This document shows, piece after piece, positions 36,545 through 49,025 of a stretch of DNA of 64,000 nt. Below the pieces are notes generated by a model. The model worked only from the letters and a program-made list of their open reading frames with translations. It ran no database searches and was not told where the DNA came from. The stretch is taken from NCBI GenBank assembly GCA_963921425.1, contig OY992833.1, positions 12,441,738-12,505,737 on the forward strand. The letters are read 5' to 3'. Each line of letters opens with the position of its first letter. Position 1 is the stretch's first letter. Source of the DNA: Dryas octopetala. Taxonomy: Eukaryota > Streptophyta > Magnoliopsida > Rosales > Rosaceae. The position numbers and the translations under genes were made by a program.

Positions 36545-36897
36545 TTAATGTATTATCGATTGTTCATTTTTCAAGTTCATTTGTATTTCTTATCCTCATT
36601 TTTTCATTGCTTAAACATTCAAGTTTTAAAGGAAAACATTTCATCTTCCTTAATTAAGTTTAGACTTTTCAATATGAAATGTTTGAAATTTAAATTAATG
36701 TACTTCTTTTTTTTGAAATATTTTTGTGGTTTCCTTTCAATGTGCAATAATTTGGACAACCCGAGGAACTAATTTGTACAAATTTGGACAAACCTTCTTT
36801 GGGTTCCTTAGGTTGCACAGACAAATAAATTTGTAACTTGGACAAGTATGGGTTGATCGACTCTCTAACCCGCCCAACCCTCCCTTGCCCACCCCTA

Positions 36898-37359
36898 CCA
36901 GTATGCTAGGTCTGCCAGTTTATAAACCAACAAACCACTTCTCACATGGAAGCGGTCATGCATATACGTACTAAGGTAGATTTTTTTTTTTTTTTTCCAA
37001 TAACGAATGGATGAATTAAATTAAGCAAACTTCCTATCCTCAAAAAGATGGGTAAAAACAAGAATGGAGCCTTTTCCATCCATACTACAAAGTTCGGAAG
37101 TGATAGCTTTTTGAAGTCTGAAAATTGGGCAAGCGAATCAGCCACCCGATCACATGTAAAGTTTGTTGTACAGTTTCTAGGTTTTGAAGTTTGATGTACA
37201 ATAAAACAGTTAACATTAAATATAATTTTTTTTTTAGTGTAATTGTAACCTCTTCCTGAAGTTAAGGTTTATATGTTAAAGAATTTAGTCTTATTTCATG
37301 CTATGTCTCATGTTACGAGAAAAGAGGTTTTAGAAGTAAACAAATTAATGACAAACTCT
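36898..37359. other. Non-coding interval
   Basis: No gene or repeat boundary is recognised. A run of about 17 T lies near 36980. Confidence 0.4.
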
Positions 37360-37367
37360 CTCTAAAC

Positions 37368-37913
37368 TAGAGGTGTACAACGGCCCAGCCCATTTAAAAG
37401 CAGCATATTTGTGCTTCGTGTTGTGCTCGGGCCAACTCATTTAATAATCGGCCCAGCCCGGCCCGACCCAATTATTTTAAACTTTAAGCCCTGCCTGACT
37501 ATGGCCTAGCCCATAACGGTTTGTGCCAGATCGGGCTAGCCCGATTAATTAATTTAATTTTTTAAGTTTCTATTATTATTTAATAAATAAGAAACTTAAT
37601 TTTTAAAATTAATCAACAATGCATCGAATAAATTTAAAAAATTAAAATTAATAAGAAATGAGTTTGTAATTGAATATATAATTGTTTTTTTTTGTTTTTT
37701 GGAAATATTTTGATTTATGGAACTAAAAATTAGTCTTTAAAAAATAATTGAAAAATTAATATAAACAGACTGGCCGGCCAATAACGGGCTCGGGCCGGTC
37801 CAACGGAATAAAAAACCTTGGCCCAGCTCTATCCATAAGTACGGACTGGATTGACTTTAAACGGGTCGTGCTAGTGCCGGACTCGGGCCGACCCGACCTG
37901 ATGTACACCTTTA
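37368..37913. mobile_element. hAT MITE, 546 bp
   Basis: Ends TAGAGGTGTACA and TGTACACCTTTA are inverted. Flanks CTCTAAAC (37360-37367) and CCCTAAAC (37914-37921) agree at seven of eight positions. Subterminal 'ggcccagcccggcccgacc' and 'cgggccgacccgacc' stretches are typical of this group. Confidence 0.85.
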
Positions 37914-37921
37914 CCCTAAAC

Positions 37922-38794
37922 CCAAATTGAATTTGAATGCTGATTAAATATAAACCATAACATAAATATGCTATATAAATTTACGTATCTATAATTTTAA
38001 TTAATATCATTCTCTATATTTTTTCGCTAAGCGCGACAAAGAGGAAGGACATGACTATGTTTTTCTTTTTCTTAAATCTCATGGGCATAAGTTTTATTCA
38101 ACTGGAAAATCCTAGAATACATAATAAATTTCCGACATGCATCCAGGATGCAACATAACAAAAAAGTGAAAATAGAAAATCGTGCAATAATTAATCGGGT
38201 TAATTGGATTTCAGCCCCTCCAAATCTTTTATTAGAGCTAGCTTGCAACCCATTGATCTTTTAGTTAATGGATGAGACCCACATTCAAAATTTCTAGCCA
38301 CCTAAGATTAAAATACACCTTAAATGCCCTTACTAATTACAAAACCTACCACTCTCATTAATATTACAAGGCAATAAATGTAATCCAAAATTTAGGGATT
38401 TGATTGATCCCAATTATATAAGGCAATATATATAATCCTAATCTATTAAAAACAAACGTCTAAATTTGGTAGATAGTCTACTCCCAATTAATTCAAAATC
38501 TCTCTATAAAATTTGTAGGTACATGAAGTTACCAAAATTATATAACAAATTAACTAACATAACACGTGAAAGTAACAAAAAACAAAAAACAAAAAAAGTA
38601 GATATTTCACATGAAAAAAAAAAAAAAATCATTTTTTAGAATGATCAATTTACCTACTTATTTTAGAATGATCAATATATATAACTACTTTTTTTTTTTT
38701 TCCTAAAAGAATCATCAAATCACCTACGTACATTTCTTTTAGAATCATCAATTTACCTAGTTTTTTTTTTTTTTGAATGACCAATTTACCTATT
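37922..38794. other. AT-rich non-coding interval
   Basis: Positions 38630-38790 hold several diverged copies of 'agaatcatcaatttacctac' separated by T-runs, a small local repeat. Nothing else is recognised. Confidence 0.45.
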
Positions 38795-38802
38795 TTGAAT
38801 TG

Positions 38803-39468
38803 CGGATTTGAATCCTCTTCTAAGCACTCTAATCTCCTAACGTTGCTAACCTTTTAATTATGAAGTGACACGTGTCTTTTATAACATCTTATGATTCACA
38901 CTCATTTAGAACTATAATTACTAAATCAAAATAATTAAAAGGATTTTTTTTCAAATAATTAAAATATATTTATGTTTATAATTTTCTTTTAATTCTATGT
39001 ATCTACAACAAAAAGAGAAAAAAGAGGTGAGTGTGATGAATCTATCTGCAGACACTATAGTGTGTGAGGGGGTAAGTTTGGTGGGTTTGCAAATTGTTGG
39101 TGGGGGATTATTAGTTTTTTATTTTTATTTTGTAAGTTTTATATATGTATTGAAGAATAAAAAGAAGAAGAAGGAGGGGTAGATTTGGGGATCAGGGATC
39201 TACACATTGTGGTGGGTGGGGGGGGGAATCAATTCTTAGCCGTGACGTGGGTGGGGAAGAGAGAGAAAGAAAGGAGTTGGAGGTTAGGGAGGGTGGGCTG
39301 ATCGAGCTTATGGTTTTCTTGTTTTTCTTATTTTTAATTATTTTAATTTGGTAATTGTAGTTTTAAATGAGTGTGAACCACAAAATATTATAAAAGACAC
39401 ATGTCACTGTATAATTAAAAGATTAACAAGATTAGGAGATTAGAGTGCTTAGAAGAGGATCCAAATTC
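38803..39468. mobile_element. Mutator-like or hAT MITE, 666 bp
   Basis: Arms of about 140 bp share AGCACTCTAATCTCCTAA, GACACGTGTCTTTTATAA and CACACTCATTTAGAACTA or near-identical forms in opposite orientations. It is flanked by TTGAATTG (38795-38802 and 39469-39476), 8 bp exact and possibly 9 with one mismatch. A 61-codon open frame inside is not a credible gene. Confidence 0.8.
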
Positions 39469-39476
39469 TTGAATTG

Positions 39477-40899
39477 CAATTAAATTTGTTTGTATCAATT
39501 TAACTACATTGTTGATACAAGGCGACACAAAATTATTAAGGATTTAATTAAGTGCTCTCAATTATATAACCAAGTAGAAATAACAATTTTTTTTGGGTAA
39601 GTATCGAGAAATAAACAATTTACCTGGACCTTTTGTGAAGAAAACGTCCAATCAATGATCATCAACATTAAAAGCATAATGTAAGGAGTAAAAACAGTCG
39701 CTAATTAAAACAAAGAAAAAAACGTGAGAAATGAGTTTATAATTTAAGGGCTCGCATAAAAGGGATTTACACAATCTAGATTTTAATTTAAAAATGCTGA
39801 CTAGGAAATTTATAGATGGAAAATAGGTGAATTGGCACCTAGTAAAAGGGGTTAAACACATGGAAAAAAAAAAAAAAAAAAAGGGATGGGTTTTAATGGG
39901 AAAAACATGAGTTTAATTGATGGGGGTATCCCTAATTTACTATAATTAATCTGCTCACAAAATCTATGAGCTTAACGTACCTATATATAAGAAAGAAGCT
40001 CATCAGCTTATTATCTAGAAACAATCTCAAAAAACAGAAAGTGCAAGCAGAAAGTTACCTTCTTTATAGATATATGGCCAAATTAGAGGACGTCTGAATG
40101 GCCAAATTCGAAAGCGCATCAGCAGAAGAGTAATTACCTTCTTTATAGATATATATGGCTAACCCAGAAATGTAGCTATTTTCCTAAGAAAGTGCAAGCA
40201 ATGGCTCCATTTTGATCTGAGAGACCAAGAAACAGTATTAGGAATTTAGAATATGTGAACGAGCTAGCAGAGTGTCAGAATCAATCCAAAGATGATACCA
40301 TCTTTTTTACCAAGCCAAAGAGACTACGTACATACATAATATGAATGCCCAAAGCATCTGCAATATGAGCAATTGCGAAACCCTGAAATTCATGAAAAGC
40401 ACCCACCACCTCTCCCAAGTTAATTGTTTCTAAAATACCTCCAAATCTAGCTGGGCTAGGAGAGCCTTTAGCGCTCAGGACCATCGGTATTAACATTAAT
40501 CCAATAAATTATTAGAGGAGACCAGGCAATTAACCTCAATAATTACAGGGGGGCTCTCTTGGCGGAGGGGAAACACCAATTAAGATCAGAGACCGCATCA
40601 AAATTAAATTCATCACCAAATATGAGGATTCTTTTATTATTAAAATGAGGTTTCAAATTCAAAAAAAATATTGTTGTGTTTCAAAAATTTTCATTCTTTC
40701 AAAAATATTATTGTGTTAAAGAGTTGTTGGTCTTTGAACTTTTATTGAGAAGGATTTCTCTCTAATCACTGCTCATATATCTCTATTAACTTTTATGAAT
40801 TATTATTATTATTATTTGCATTTTACTTTTTTCTGATCATCAAAACAATTTAACCAAAAGAGCAATGACTTTAGAGATATTGCCTAGCTCCTACCAAAG
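39477..40899. other. Non-coding interval
   Basis: No gene is recognised. A short duplication is seen: 'ttaccttctttatagatatat' occurs at 40055-40077 and again at 40133-40155. Confidence 0.4.
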
Positions 40900-41208
40900 G
40901 AAATCACTAGGGCTGGGTAAAAATACTGAAAAATACCGATTCGTACCGGTTTTGATACCGAAAATACCGATGAATTCGGTAACGGTACCGGTTTACAAAA
41001 CCTGGTACCAAGGGTATACTGATACCGACCGTATATTGAAAAAATATAATTAAAATAATTTATTTTTATACATTTCTATACTATACTGGTATACCCTAAA
41101 TATAAAATACTTAATATTACCTTTCTATATAATTTATAATTTTATATAATACATTTCTAATTTTCTATAATTTATATCAAACATATATAAATTTATAAAC
41201 CCTAAACC

Positions 41209-42705
41209 CAAGGAGTAAAATTTCGGTTTCGAGGAAATTTTCGTAGAAATTTCGATTAAAATTTCGATTTCGATAAAATTAGATAAAAATGACGGAAATT
41301 GTTATCAAAATACGAAAATTTTGAATGAAACTTGACCATATGTTTATTTAACATATTATCTACTATGTTAATAAAAAATATTGAAGAAACCAATTAAATT
41401 ATATAATATGTTTCATGTGATATAAGATGAATATAATGCGCGTTGGAGGCAAATACTGTTAAACAAAATTAGTATAATAAATAATGAATTTAGTATATTT
41501 TTTATACTTTATAATATATACACTAACCCTAATACTAAACCCTATATACTCTATATACTCTAATACTCTTTATACTCTATAATCTATGCACTAAACCTTA
41601 TATACTGTATATTCTTTAAGATATGGACCATATGGTATAAGATATTATGATTAAGGCCCTTTAGGGTATTTTTAATTATTTTTTATATAAAAGTGTATTA
41701 GGGTTTAAGGTTTAAAAACAACTATACGAAACTCCAAATCATTTTTTTTCTTTCCAATTGCCCAAAGGCCTCAAATCCCAATCAACCCTAAAGTTTTTTC
41801 TTTGTTTTTTTCTCTTTTGTTATTTCTTTTTTCTTTTTCTTTTTTTTCCTTCCTTTTCTTTTTTATTTTTCTTTTCTTCATTTTCTTTTCTTTTTTGTTT
41901 CTTTCCTTCCTTTTACTTTTAAGTTAACTTGTAACTTTGTAAGCAATATACATTGATGATGCCATGATGGTCATTCATTTGCTTTATCATCAGTGGTGGG
42001 AATTCCATTATAGTTAAAATTGTTGATAAGATCTTGTTGTTTTTTGTCATTTCCTGTCAATAAATCGTAACCCAGATCAAATCCTATCTCCTCTACCTAG
42101 GCATGACAGTATGTTGGCATTTTTTTTTTTTCCTTCCTTTTCCTCCTGCAGTCCTACCCATGACTGTCTTTCTTTCTCTTCTTCTTCACAATCTTCTTTC
42201 TTTCTTCCTTCATTTTCCTCCTTGCCCATGACTCTCCCTCTTCTTCTTCCCCACCAAGCACCAGCCCCCTGCCTCTCTCCCCCCAACCCAGTCCATCCCC
42301 GACACACCCCCCCTCACCCAGCCCCTCTCCCCCAAACCCCGCCCCTCCCAGCCCCTTTTTCTGTGAGACCCTGTATTTTCCAGATAATTATTTTAAATAT
42401 TTTGAGAATTTATTTTAAGGATTTTGGAAATTTATTTAGAATTTAAAAAAGTTTTAATTTAATTTTAATTATTTAATTATTTTTGTTTTAAATTGGGCTT
42501 GACCCAAAGTTAACTTTTAAAATTAATGGACTTTTGATTCAGACTTTGGGCACGTTGAATAGGTCTCGAGTTCACGAGTTCGTAGACACGTAGCACGCAT
42601 CGATCAGAGTTATGATTTGAAAGTTACAGACATTTGAAGTAAAGGGCAATTTTATAATTTTTACAAAAGGGGTTTTAAAACCCAAAAACCATATTTTTAT
42701 CCCAT

Positions 42706-42768
<63 letters not shown>

Positions 42769-43335
42769 TCGTCGCGCCTGCCACCGGCGCGTGGCGGCGT
42801 GTCCGGCCATGGCTGGCAACGGGACCGGCCAAGATCTCCTTGCCGTTCTTCCTTCTTCCTCCCCCTGGTGGCGGCGCAGCCCAGAAACCTCCCCCGACTC
42901 GCGAACCAGCTGAGGCCGATCCTTGGAGCTCCGGCGACGATCTCACTTTTTCGGCGACGACGCGACCTCCCATCACCTGGGTTGTCTTCCTCTTGTCACG
43001 GCGAGTCTGCCCATGTGCTTCCCTGGCTCCGAAGACCCCGCACGGCGGCGGATTGAAGATTTTGGACCGCGGCTGCTCCGGCGGATTTCTGCGATTCGGG
43101 GCGTTACATTTTCCCCCAAACCCAGCCCTTCCCAGCCCCTTTTCCCCCAAACCCAGACCCCTCCCAGCCCCTTTTCCCCTAAACCCAGCCGAAATTTTGA
43201 GAAATTTCGCGAAATTTTTGAAATTTCGCCGAAACAATTACCGAAAATAATTGGGTATGTGATAAAATTTCGATGACCCAAAAAAACGAAATTTTCGGCG
43301 AAATTTCGCCAAAAATTTCAAAATTTCATTCCTTG
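41209..43335. mobile_element. hAT element nested inside the previous one, 8-bp TSD
   Basis: Flanked by CCTAAACC (41201-41208 and 43336-43343). Ends CAAGGAGTAAAATTTCGG and AAATTTCATTCCTTG are inverted, and subterminal AAATTTCG motifs are dense on both sides. A partial relative is at 13113. It contains the solo LTR at 42362-43108 within a C-rich tandem repeat of a CCCCTTTTCCCCCAAACCCAG unit. Confidence 0.9.
42362..43108. mobile_element. Solo LTR, 747 bp, 5-bp TSD
   Basis: It begins TGTGAGACCCTGTATTTTCC and ends GGGGCGTTACA (TG...CA), flanked by TTTTC on both sides (42357-42361 and 43109-43113). The start and end resemble plant Ty3-type LTRs. No internal retrotransposon sequence remains, so it is the product of LTR-LTR recombination. 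It contains about 27 CT units (42713-42766) and a GC-rich 3' third that produces spurious open frames. Confidence 0.9.
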
Positions 43336-43553
43336 CCTAAACCTATAACTTATTAACTTATATGTTTTTTAATTTATATAATACATTTTTATATAAAAAC
43401 TAATTAAAAATACCCTAAACCCTAATATTATACTAAATTATAAAACCTATATAGTATATGTATATGATATCTCATACTAAATTACTAATTTCTATACCCT
43501 AATAGTCTAATACTATAAATTTATAATTCATAGTTGGTAACTTAGAGTTTGGT

Positions 43554-43800
43554 ATATAGTATATAGTATAATACTATAATATGGTATAATATGGTATAAT
43601 ATGGTATAGTATAGTATAATATGATAATATTAGTAATTTAGTATATTGTATAATATGATATAATATAGTAAAATATGGTATAATATGGTATAATATATTA
43701 ATATCAATATGGACTATGGAGTTATGGACTATTTATGATTTATGTAATTATCTCAATCATAAATGTATAATATGGTATAATATATTATTATTAGTATATG
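43554..43800. repeat. Tandem TATGGTATAA-type repeat
   Basis: Many near-identical 10-bp units of TATAATATGG, in two runs separated by about 100 bp. Confidence 0.75.
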
Positions 43801-44512
43801 GTATTAGCCATTTAGCTTAACGGCCCTATTAGGTATATGATCTATACCATATACCCTAAGGTTTAGAAGATGATATAAATTAAAAAACATGTAAACTATT
43901 AAGTTATTGACTATATACTATAAATTATAAAAAACATATGTAATAAAAATAAAAAACTCCAAACCCCAAAGTCCAAACCCCAATTGAAATTTGAAACTCC
44001 AAAATACCTTATTTATTCTTTACAAAATAAAACTTTATTTTTATTATTTTTTCTTTTCCTTTCCCCCTAACCCATGTGCCCCCCCCCTTTCTTCGTTCTT
44101 TCTTTTCTTTTTCTTCTTCTCTCTCCTCCCACCTGTGTCTCTTTTCTTCTTTATTTTTCTCTTCTCTTCTCTTCTTTCCCCCTTCTTTTTCTTTCTATGT
44201 GCGACCACAGCCCCAACCACCACAATCAATTCGTCATCTCCAACCATCACCACCACCACCACCACTATCATCTATTTCCCTCTCCCCAAAATACCTTTCC
44301 TCCCTCTCTCCCTCTCTGTCTCTTTCTCCCTCTCTGTCGCACCCCCCTCCCCACCCCGCCCAACCCAGCGCAACTCACCACCCTCCCTCCCCACCTTTCC
44401 TCTATGTCTCTGTCCCTTTCTCCTTCTATGTCGCACCCCCTCCCTCTCTCCCTCTCTTTGTCATATCTCTCCCCCTTTCTCTGTGATTTTTTTAATTTGG
44501 TGTTGTAGTCAG

Positions 44513-44560
44513 CACCGCCACTCTCCAACCGATACCGCCACTCTCCGACTGATACCGAAG
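44513..44560. repeat. Two copies of a 23-bp unit
   Basis: ACCGCCACTCTCCAACCGAT is followed directly by ACCGCCACTCTCCGACTGAT. Confidence 0.8.
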
Positions 44561-44645
44561 TGATCGGTTACCGACCCATATCGGTCGGAATTCGGTATGG
44601 GTGTTTCGGTACGGTAACCGTACCGAACCCACCCCTAGAAATCAC

Positions 44646-46187
44646 CATCCAGAATTATAAAAAAGAAAGATCATTAATATCCAAAATACATCAATGTAAA
44701 ATAATATAATCAAGAAAAAAAAAAAGACTTTGCCATGCAATTTGAGACCGCAATATTATGACTATTCATTATTTAAAGTAGGGATACTTAGAGTTCAGTC
44801 CATTTTATGAGTCTTTCTTAGATTAAGACCAGTAGTGATTTAAGGTTTTTAATTAAGTCCTTTTATTTTTCTTCTTTGACGGCTTTATGTTAGGTTTTAA
44901 TTCCAAGATTTTGGGCTCTACCCAAAATCTCGGAGTTAAAACATAATATGTAGTCTCTACAAAACCCACTCTACACCCTAAGAGGGGAAATACCCTTCAA
45001 ATCGGGAAAGCACTTTATTATGAATTAAAAGATTTTCTTATAAATTAAAAGGACCTTATTATGAATTAAAAGGATTTTCTTATAAATTTTAAAATACCCC
45101 CAGTCTCCATTTAAAAACTATTTTTATAAAAAACCTAAGCCTAATTATCTCTTTAAAGTATGCACATTTTCAATGTACACGTTAAAATTTGCACGTCCTA
45201 TGCATTTATTCTTGTAAGTTGCTGATCCAATTATTGAGTCATAGTGGAGACAGGAGTTGATGTCTCTTGGGGAGTACCCAAATGGCCATCCCTCAAAGGA
45301 TTTTACTATGAATTTTAAAACAATGTCGGCTTTAGTCTAAAAACTAACAGAATTCGAAGTTTCCCTTCCTCTCAATTCTTGCAAATCACTCAACTTTCAA
45401 TCTTAATCTTATATTGCAAATTTAAGATTTAAAAATTAATTTGTTTCCATGCATGAATGTGACTCTACATATAAGATAAAAAAAAAAAAAAAAAGTGACT
45501 CTATATATACATCCAAAAAGTGTTATACTCATGTTTCCTCTGTTTTCGCACATTTCAAATTTATTTCCCGTTTACTCTCACACAATTTTAAATTTATAAT
45601 ATATAAGTATATAACTAAGATAAGTTAGATAATAAAAAAAAAAAAAAAATAGAGCATTTGATCCATGACTTGATAGCCTCTACGTACTCTATCAAAATCC
45701 AAACCCATATAATTAATCCGTCATTCTTGTTCAACGAAGTCCCATTGTTAACTTCATTGGCATGGCCATGGTTCCCTCACTCACCATTCTAACTCAAAAT
45801 TTTGAACTTTATTTTTTTAATTAATTTCTCTTGATAGAGCCCCAAATTAATTAATCCACTAAGTGATCTGTCAACATGTCAATTTGAATAGATTTAGTGA
45901 ATGTAATAATAAATTCATTTTAATGTGGATTGGGATCCTCTCTAAAAATGCTAATCTAATTTCAATGTTATTCATATATATACGGAGAAAAGGTAAGCTT
46001 AAAATTAAAGAATCCAAAAGATCTTCAATCAAACTAATTTCCTTCCTTACAAGTACAATCACCACAATTAATTAGGACCGTACGTCCCTAATTTGTGCAT
46101 TAATTAGCCACGCGTATTGGATCAATTTTATACTTATAGCTTCCTTTCCTCAGTTCTTACATTATTAATTTTCAATCCAATCCCAAA
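44646..46187. other. Non-coding interval
   Basis: It contains the second copy of the 10.45 kb hairpin (44890-44955), an echo of the 33.2 kb segment near 45210-45300, and A-runs at 45479-45494 and 45634-45648. No gene is recognised. Confidence 0.45.
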
Positions 46188-46196
46188 TAACACTAA

Positions 46197-46679
46197 GCTT
46201 ATTCACACCATTGCCTCTGTAAGATACACTTTTTTTCACTTTGCCCCCTGAAACTTAAATCCTCTCAGTTTGCCACCTGAACTTCACAAAGTTGTTGCAA
46301 AAGACCCTATGCCGTTAACTCTGTCAATTTTTCCGTTAAAATAGCTGACATGACACCTATATGGCATGAGTGAGACCCTTTTTTAGTTATGTAAGATCCA
46401 TGTAGACAAGTAAAATTATAAAAAATTGACATGGATCTTATTATTTTTAGTTTAAAAATTATTTTTTTTGTCCACATGGATTTTACATAACTAAAAAAGG
46501 GTCTCACTCATGCCATATAGGTGTCACGTCAGCTATTTTAATGGAAAAATTGACAGAGTTAACGGCATAGGGTCTTTTGCAATAACTTTGTGAAGTTCAG
46601 GTGGCAAACTGAGAGGATTTAAGTTTCAGGGGCAAAGTGAAAAAAAGTGTATCTTACAGGGCAATGGTGTAAATAAGCC
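46197..46679. mobile_element. Mutator-like MITE, 483 bp, 9-bp TSD
   Basis: Flanked by TAACACTAA (46188-46196 and 46680-46688). It is an almost perfect palindrome: arms of about 220 bp start GCTTATTCACACCATTGCC and include GTAAGATACACTTTTTTTCA and TTTGCAACAACTTTGTGAA or its inverse. The near identity of the arms suggests a recent insertion. It ends 137 bp upstream of the RING gene start codon. Confidence 0.92.
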
Positions 46680-46815
46680 TAACACTAATCCTTGTTGACT
46701 ATTCTTGCTCACCCAAGTCTCCCAAATTGCCACGGTTCCCTCATACTCACCATTGTCATTTACTTATAGAACAAGCATCAGCACCACCAACGACACAACT
46801 AGCAAATCGTCCTCC

Positions 46816-47266
46816 ATGGCTGCTTCCTTGTTCGTGGTGGCTGTCACCACCATCATTTCCCTCCTTTTGTTGGCAATCTTATGTTACGCGGTTGGCATTG
46901 TCATCCAAGCCTACCGCAATTGCCGCTGCTTCTTCAGCAGCATACGACTTGCCACCGCAGCCGAGTTGCCGCCCCAGCCACCTCACCGCGGTGGCGCCAT
47001 TGCCCGGAACCTCATGCAGGGGCTTGGCTTGCGCTGCATGATTTGTATTCAAAATCTAGAGGATCAGCAGGTAGATGATGACGTCGATGATGATCATGAG
47101 ATGATGGTGTTGAAGGATTGCGAGCATATGTTTCACAAGCCATGCGGGTGACCGGTGGTTTAGGGCAAGCAGAACGTGCCCCATCTGTCGTAACCCCATG
47201 TTGGAAGATCATCAAGTTCTCTTCATCAAGATTACCAGGATATTTCTTGCTCTGCAGTTGGAGTGA
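46816..47266 (+). pseudogene. ATL-like RING-H2 finger E3 ligase gene with a one-base frameshift
   Basis: The single-exon frame starts MAASLFVVAVTTIISLLLLA, an N-terminal membrane segment typical of ATL-type ubiquitin ligases, then a basic stretch and a RING. The first half, CMIC...CEHMFHKPC, is in frame and stops at 47149-47151. Adding one base of slip at GGGTGAC restores DRWFRASRTCPICRNPM, the second half, and the frame then runs to TGA at 47264. The spacing gives a complete C3H2C3 RING-H2. As written, the protein (111 aa) lacks the last metal ligands and should be inactive. The rest looks well kept, so the break is recent or a sequencing error. The GLD-type motif usual between membrane segment and RING is not obvious. 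Expression may be affected by the MITE just upstream. Confidence 0.8.
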
Positions 47267-48101
47267 GTACTTTTGGAGAAGAGATCGAACGCGCGTGTGG
47301 ATATATTTTCTGTCATGATCGAGACGATTGGTGAATAATTCTCTTGTTGATATAATTTTATTTTTGTTATTATTATTATTATCTTTTCATTATCTACTCT
47401 TAGAAAGGATGATAAATAAGTTGGTTGTCTCAAGGTCAAATTTATTATTTATGGCCAGTCATATTCGTGGTGATCTCAATAAATTATGGACAATTGTGAT
47501 ATTTGATTGATGATTGATCAAGCTGATAGTTTTCAATTTACTTCCTAATAAAATTATATTGTGAAAAATGAAAAAAATAAAAATAAAAATAAAATTATTT
47601 AACCATTTGACCAAATTGTGATAATTTTAGTATTTACTGAAAAATTATTTCTGTTTATTTATTTAGTAGATTTGAAAAAATTATTAGGTATAACCGATAT
47701 ATTGCTATGTGTTGTAACCAATCCACGCGTGTAAGGGGCCGGTATGTTGGACGACATATTTAGATTTGTAGGGTATAATATTAATAACATTTATCCATAT
47801 TATAACACATAGATTAGTTATACCACGAGCGTGGCAGTACGTGTGTCGGTTATATATAATAATTTCTCACATGTTTGGATTGTTTAAAATAATATTTTAA
47901 GGCTTTAGCTCTAAATTCTAAAGACTATCCCTATAAACCCAAAACTCTCAAAAGAATTCAAAAATTAATTTAACTAAAACTTGGGTATGCTTAAATATAT
48001 ACCTTACTTGGATATGTTTGAGTTTGAATAGCATTGAGTGTTTCATACTTGATTTTTCTTGAATATATTGTGGCTTAAAAATAAATAGATTAGAATTAAG
48101 T
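47267..48101. other. AT-rich non-coding interval
   Basis: Nothing is recognised except an ATT repeat near 47368-47382. Confidence 0.4.
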
Positions 48102-49025
48102 TTGAGTTTATGACTAAAAAAAATTATATATTGTGGCTTATTAATAAAAAAAACTCTTTAGAAATAGGCCCATATACCTTTTTTCTATTTAATTTTTTAA
48201 GCCAGAATTCTTGTTTAAGTGTTCATAGAGCAGTCAAACGCCTTACTTTTTGTTGCCAATATTTTTTCTCTCTCCATCTCTTTTTAGGGTTTTCAAAATA
48301 TGTCATTTGATAGCAATATGTCTATTAAATTCAGTGTCTATTGAGCTATAATGCGCTAGAGGTGAGTGATTCTACTGATATATAAACATAAAAGCATTAA
48401 ACAACCCATTTTGCACCATATAGGGCACATTTTGGAGGATCTTTATTAAAGTGATATGATTCCTAGAGAGTTCCTGCACCAACATACTATTCCATTGTCT
48501 GACTGAAATCTACTTTAAATACTATTCTACCGGGAAAAAAAAAATTACATGAGGGGCACATATATATGTTTTATGGTTCTATATATCTCTCATTATGTAA
48601 CTTTTTTTTTTGGTTGGAATATATCATTAGTGACTTAAAAGAGCAATGAGATTAATTCTCATTCTACCTGACCTTAGAGAATCAATGGACCTGTTGGTTT
48701 ATTTTTATAAAAAAAAAAAAAAAAAGGTTTGAAGTTATTCAAATTTCAATTCGTTTTCAGTTTTTTTACTTGATATATGTACCATCGAAATTGACGTTAT
48801 TTTCTTGAAGTGACAACCAATGAGTTCCTAAGAAAAATAAAATCATTCCATTTTTAAAGAGAATAAGACATCACAGATCATATAGATAGAATAATTAAAA
48901 AGATAAAATGAGAATGCTCACATACAAACGCGGACAAAGGACACTGAGCGTGGAGCTATTGGGCTCTTCTTCAATATTATAATCAACAAGCTAGCATATA
49001 TAACTTAATCACTTTTGAAATTACA
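48102..49025. repeat. Direct duplication, copy 1 (empty sites)
   Basis: This 0.92 kb stretch matches 49631-52096 once two transposons are removed from the latter. Both insertion points are uninterrupted here ('caatattttttctctctccat' near 48260 and 'aagaaaaataaaatcattcc' near 48830). The two copies differ by scattered substitutions and small indels. Confidence 0.9.

Larger units (their letters stand above)
35302..36897. mobile_element. Outer hAT-like element (TAAGGGTGGGCA ends) of a three-level nest
   Basis: The left end TAAGGGTGGGCA pairs with the right end TGCCCACCCCTA. Both flanking arms carry 'aacccgaa' and 'gggttgag' phrases typical of plant hAT MITEs. The 8-bp flanks GCAACATG and CCAGTATG match at only five positions, so this is old or the duplication is uncertain. 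Confidence 0.55.
40908..44637. mobile_element. hAT element, 3.7 kb, 8-bp TSD, outer member of a nest
   Basis: Flanked by GAAATCAC on both sides (40900-40907 and 44638-44645). Ends TAGGGCTGGGT and ACCCACCCCTA are inverted, with many ACCGAAAATACCG-type subterminal motifs on the left and CGGTACGGTAACCG on the right. No transposase is readable. It holds the nested hAT at 41209-43335, an AT-rich area of TATGGTATAA repeats (43554-43800) and a pyrimidine-rich tract (44050-44480). Confidence 0.9.

Noticed and set aside
42572-43250. Open frames of up to 221 codons on both strands
   Set aside because: They fall in the GC-rich third of the solo LTR and its CT repeat; the apparent proteins are translated repeats.
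43991-44563. 190-codon plus-strand open frame
   Set aside because: It lies in a pyrimidine-rich tract inside an hAT element; all three frames are open on low-complexity CT sequence.
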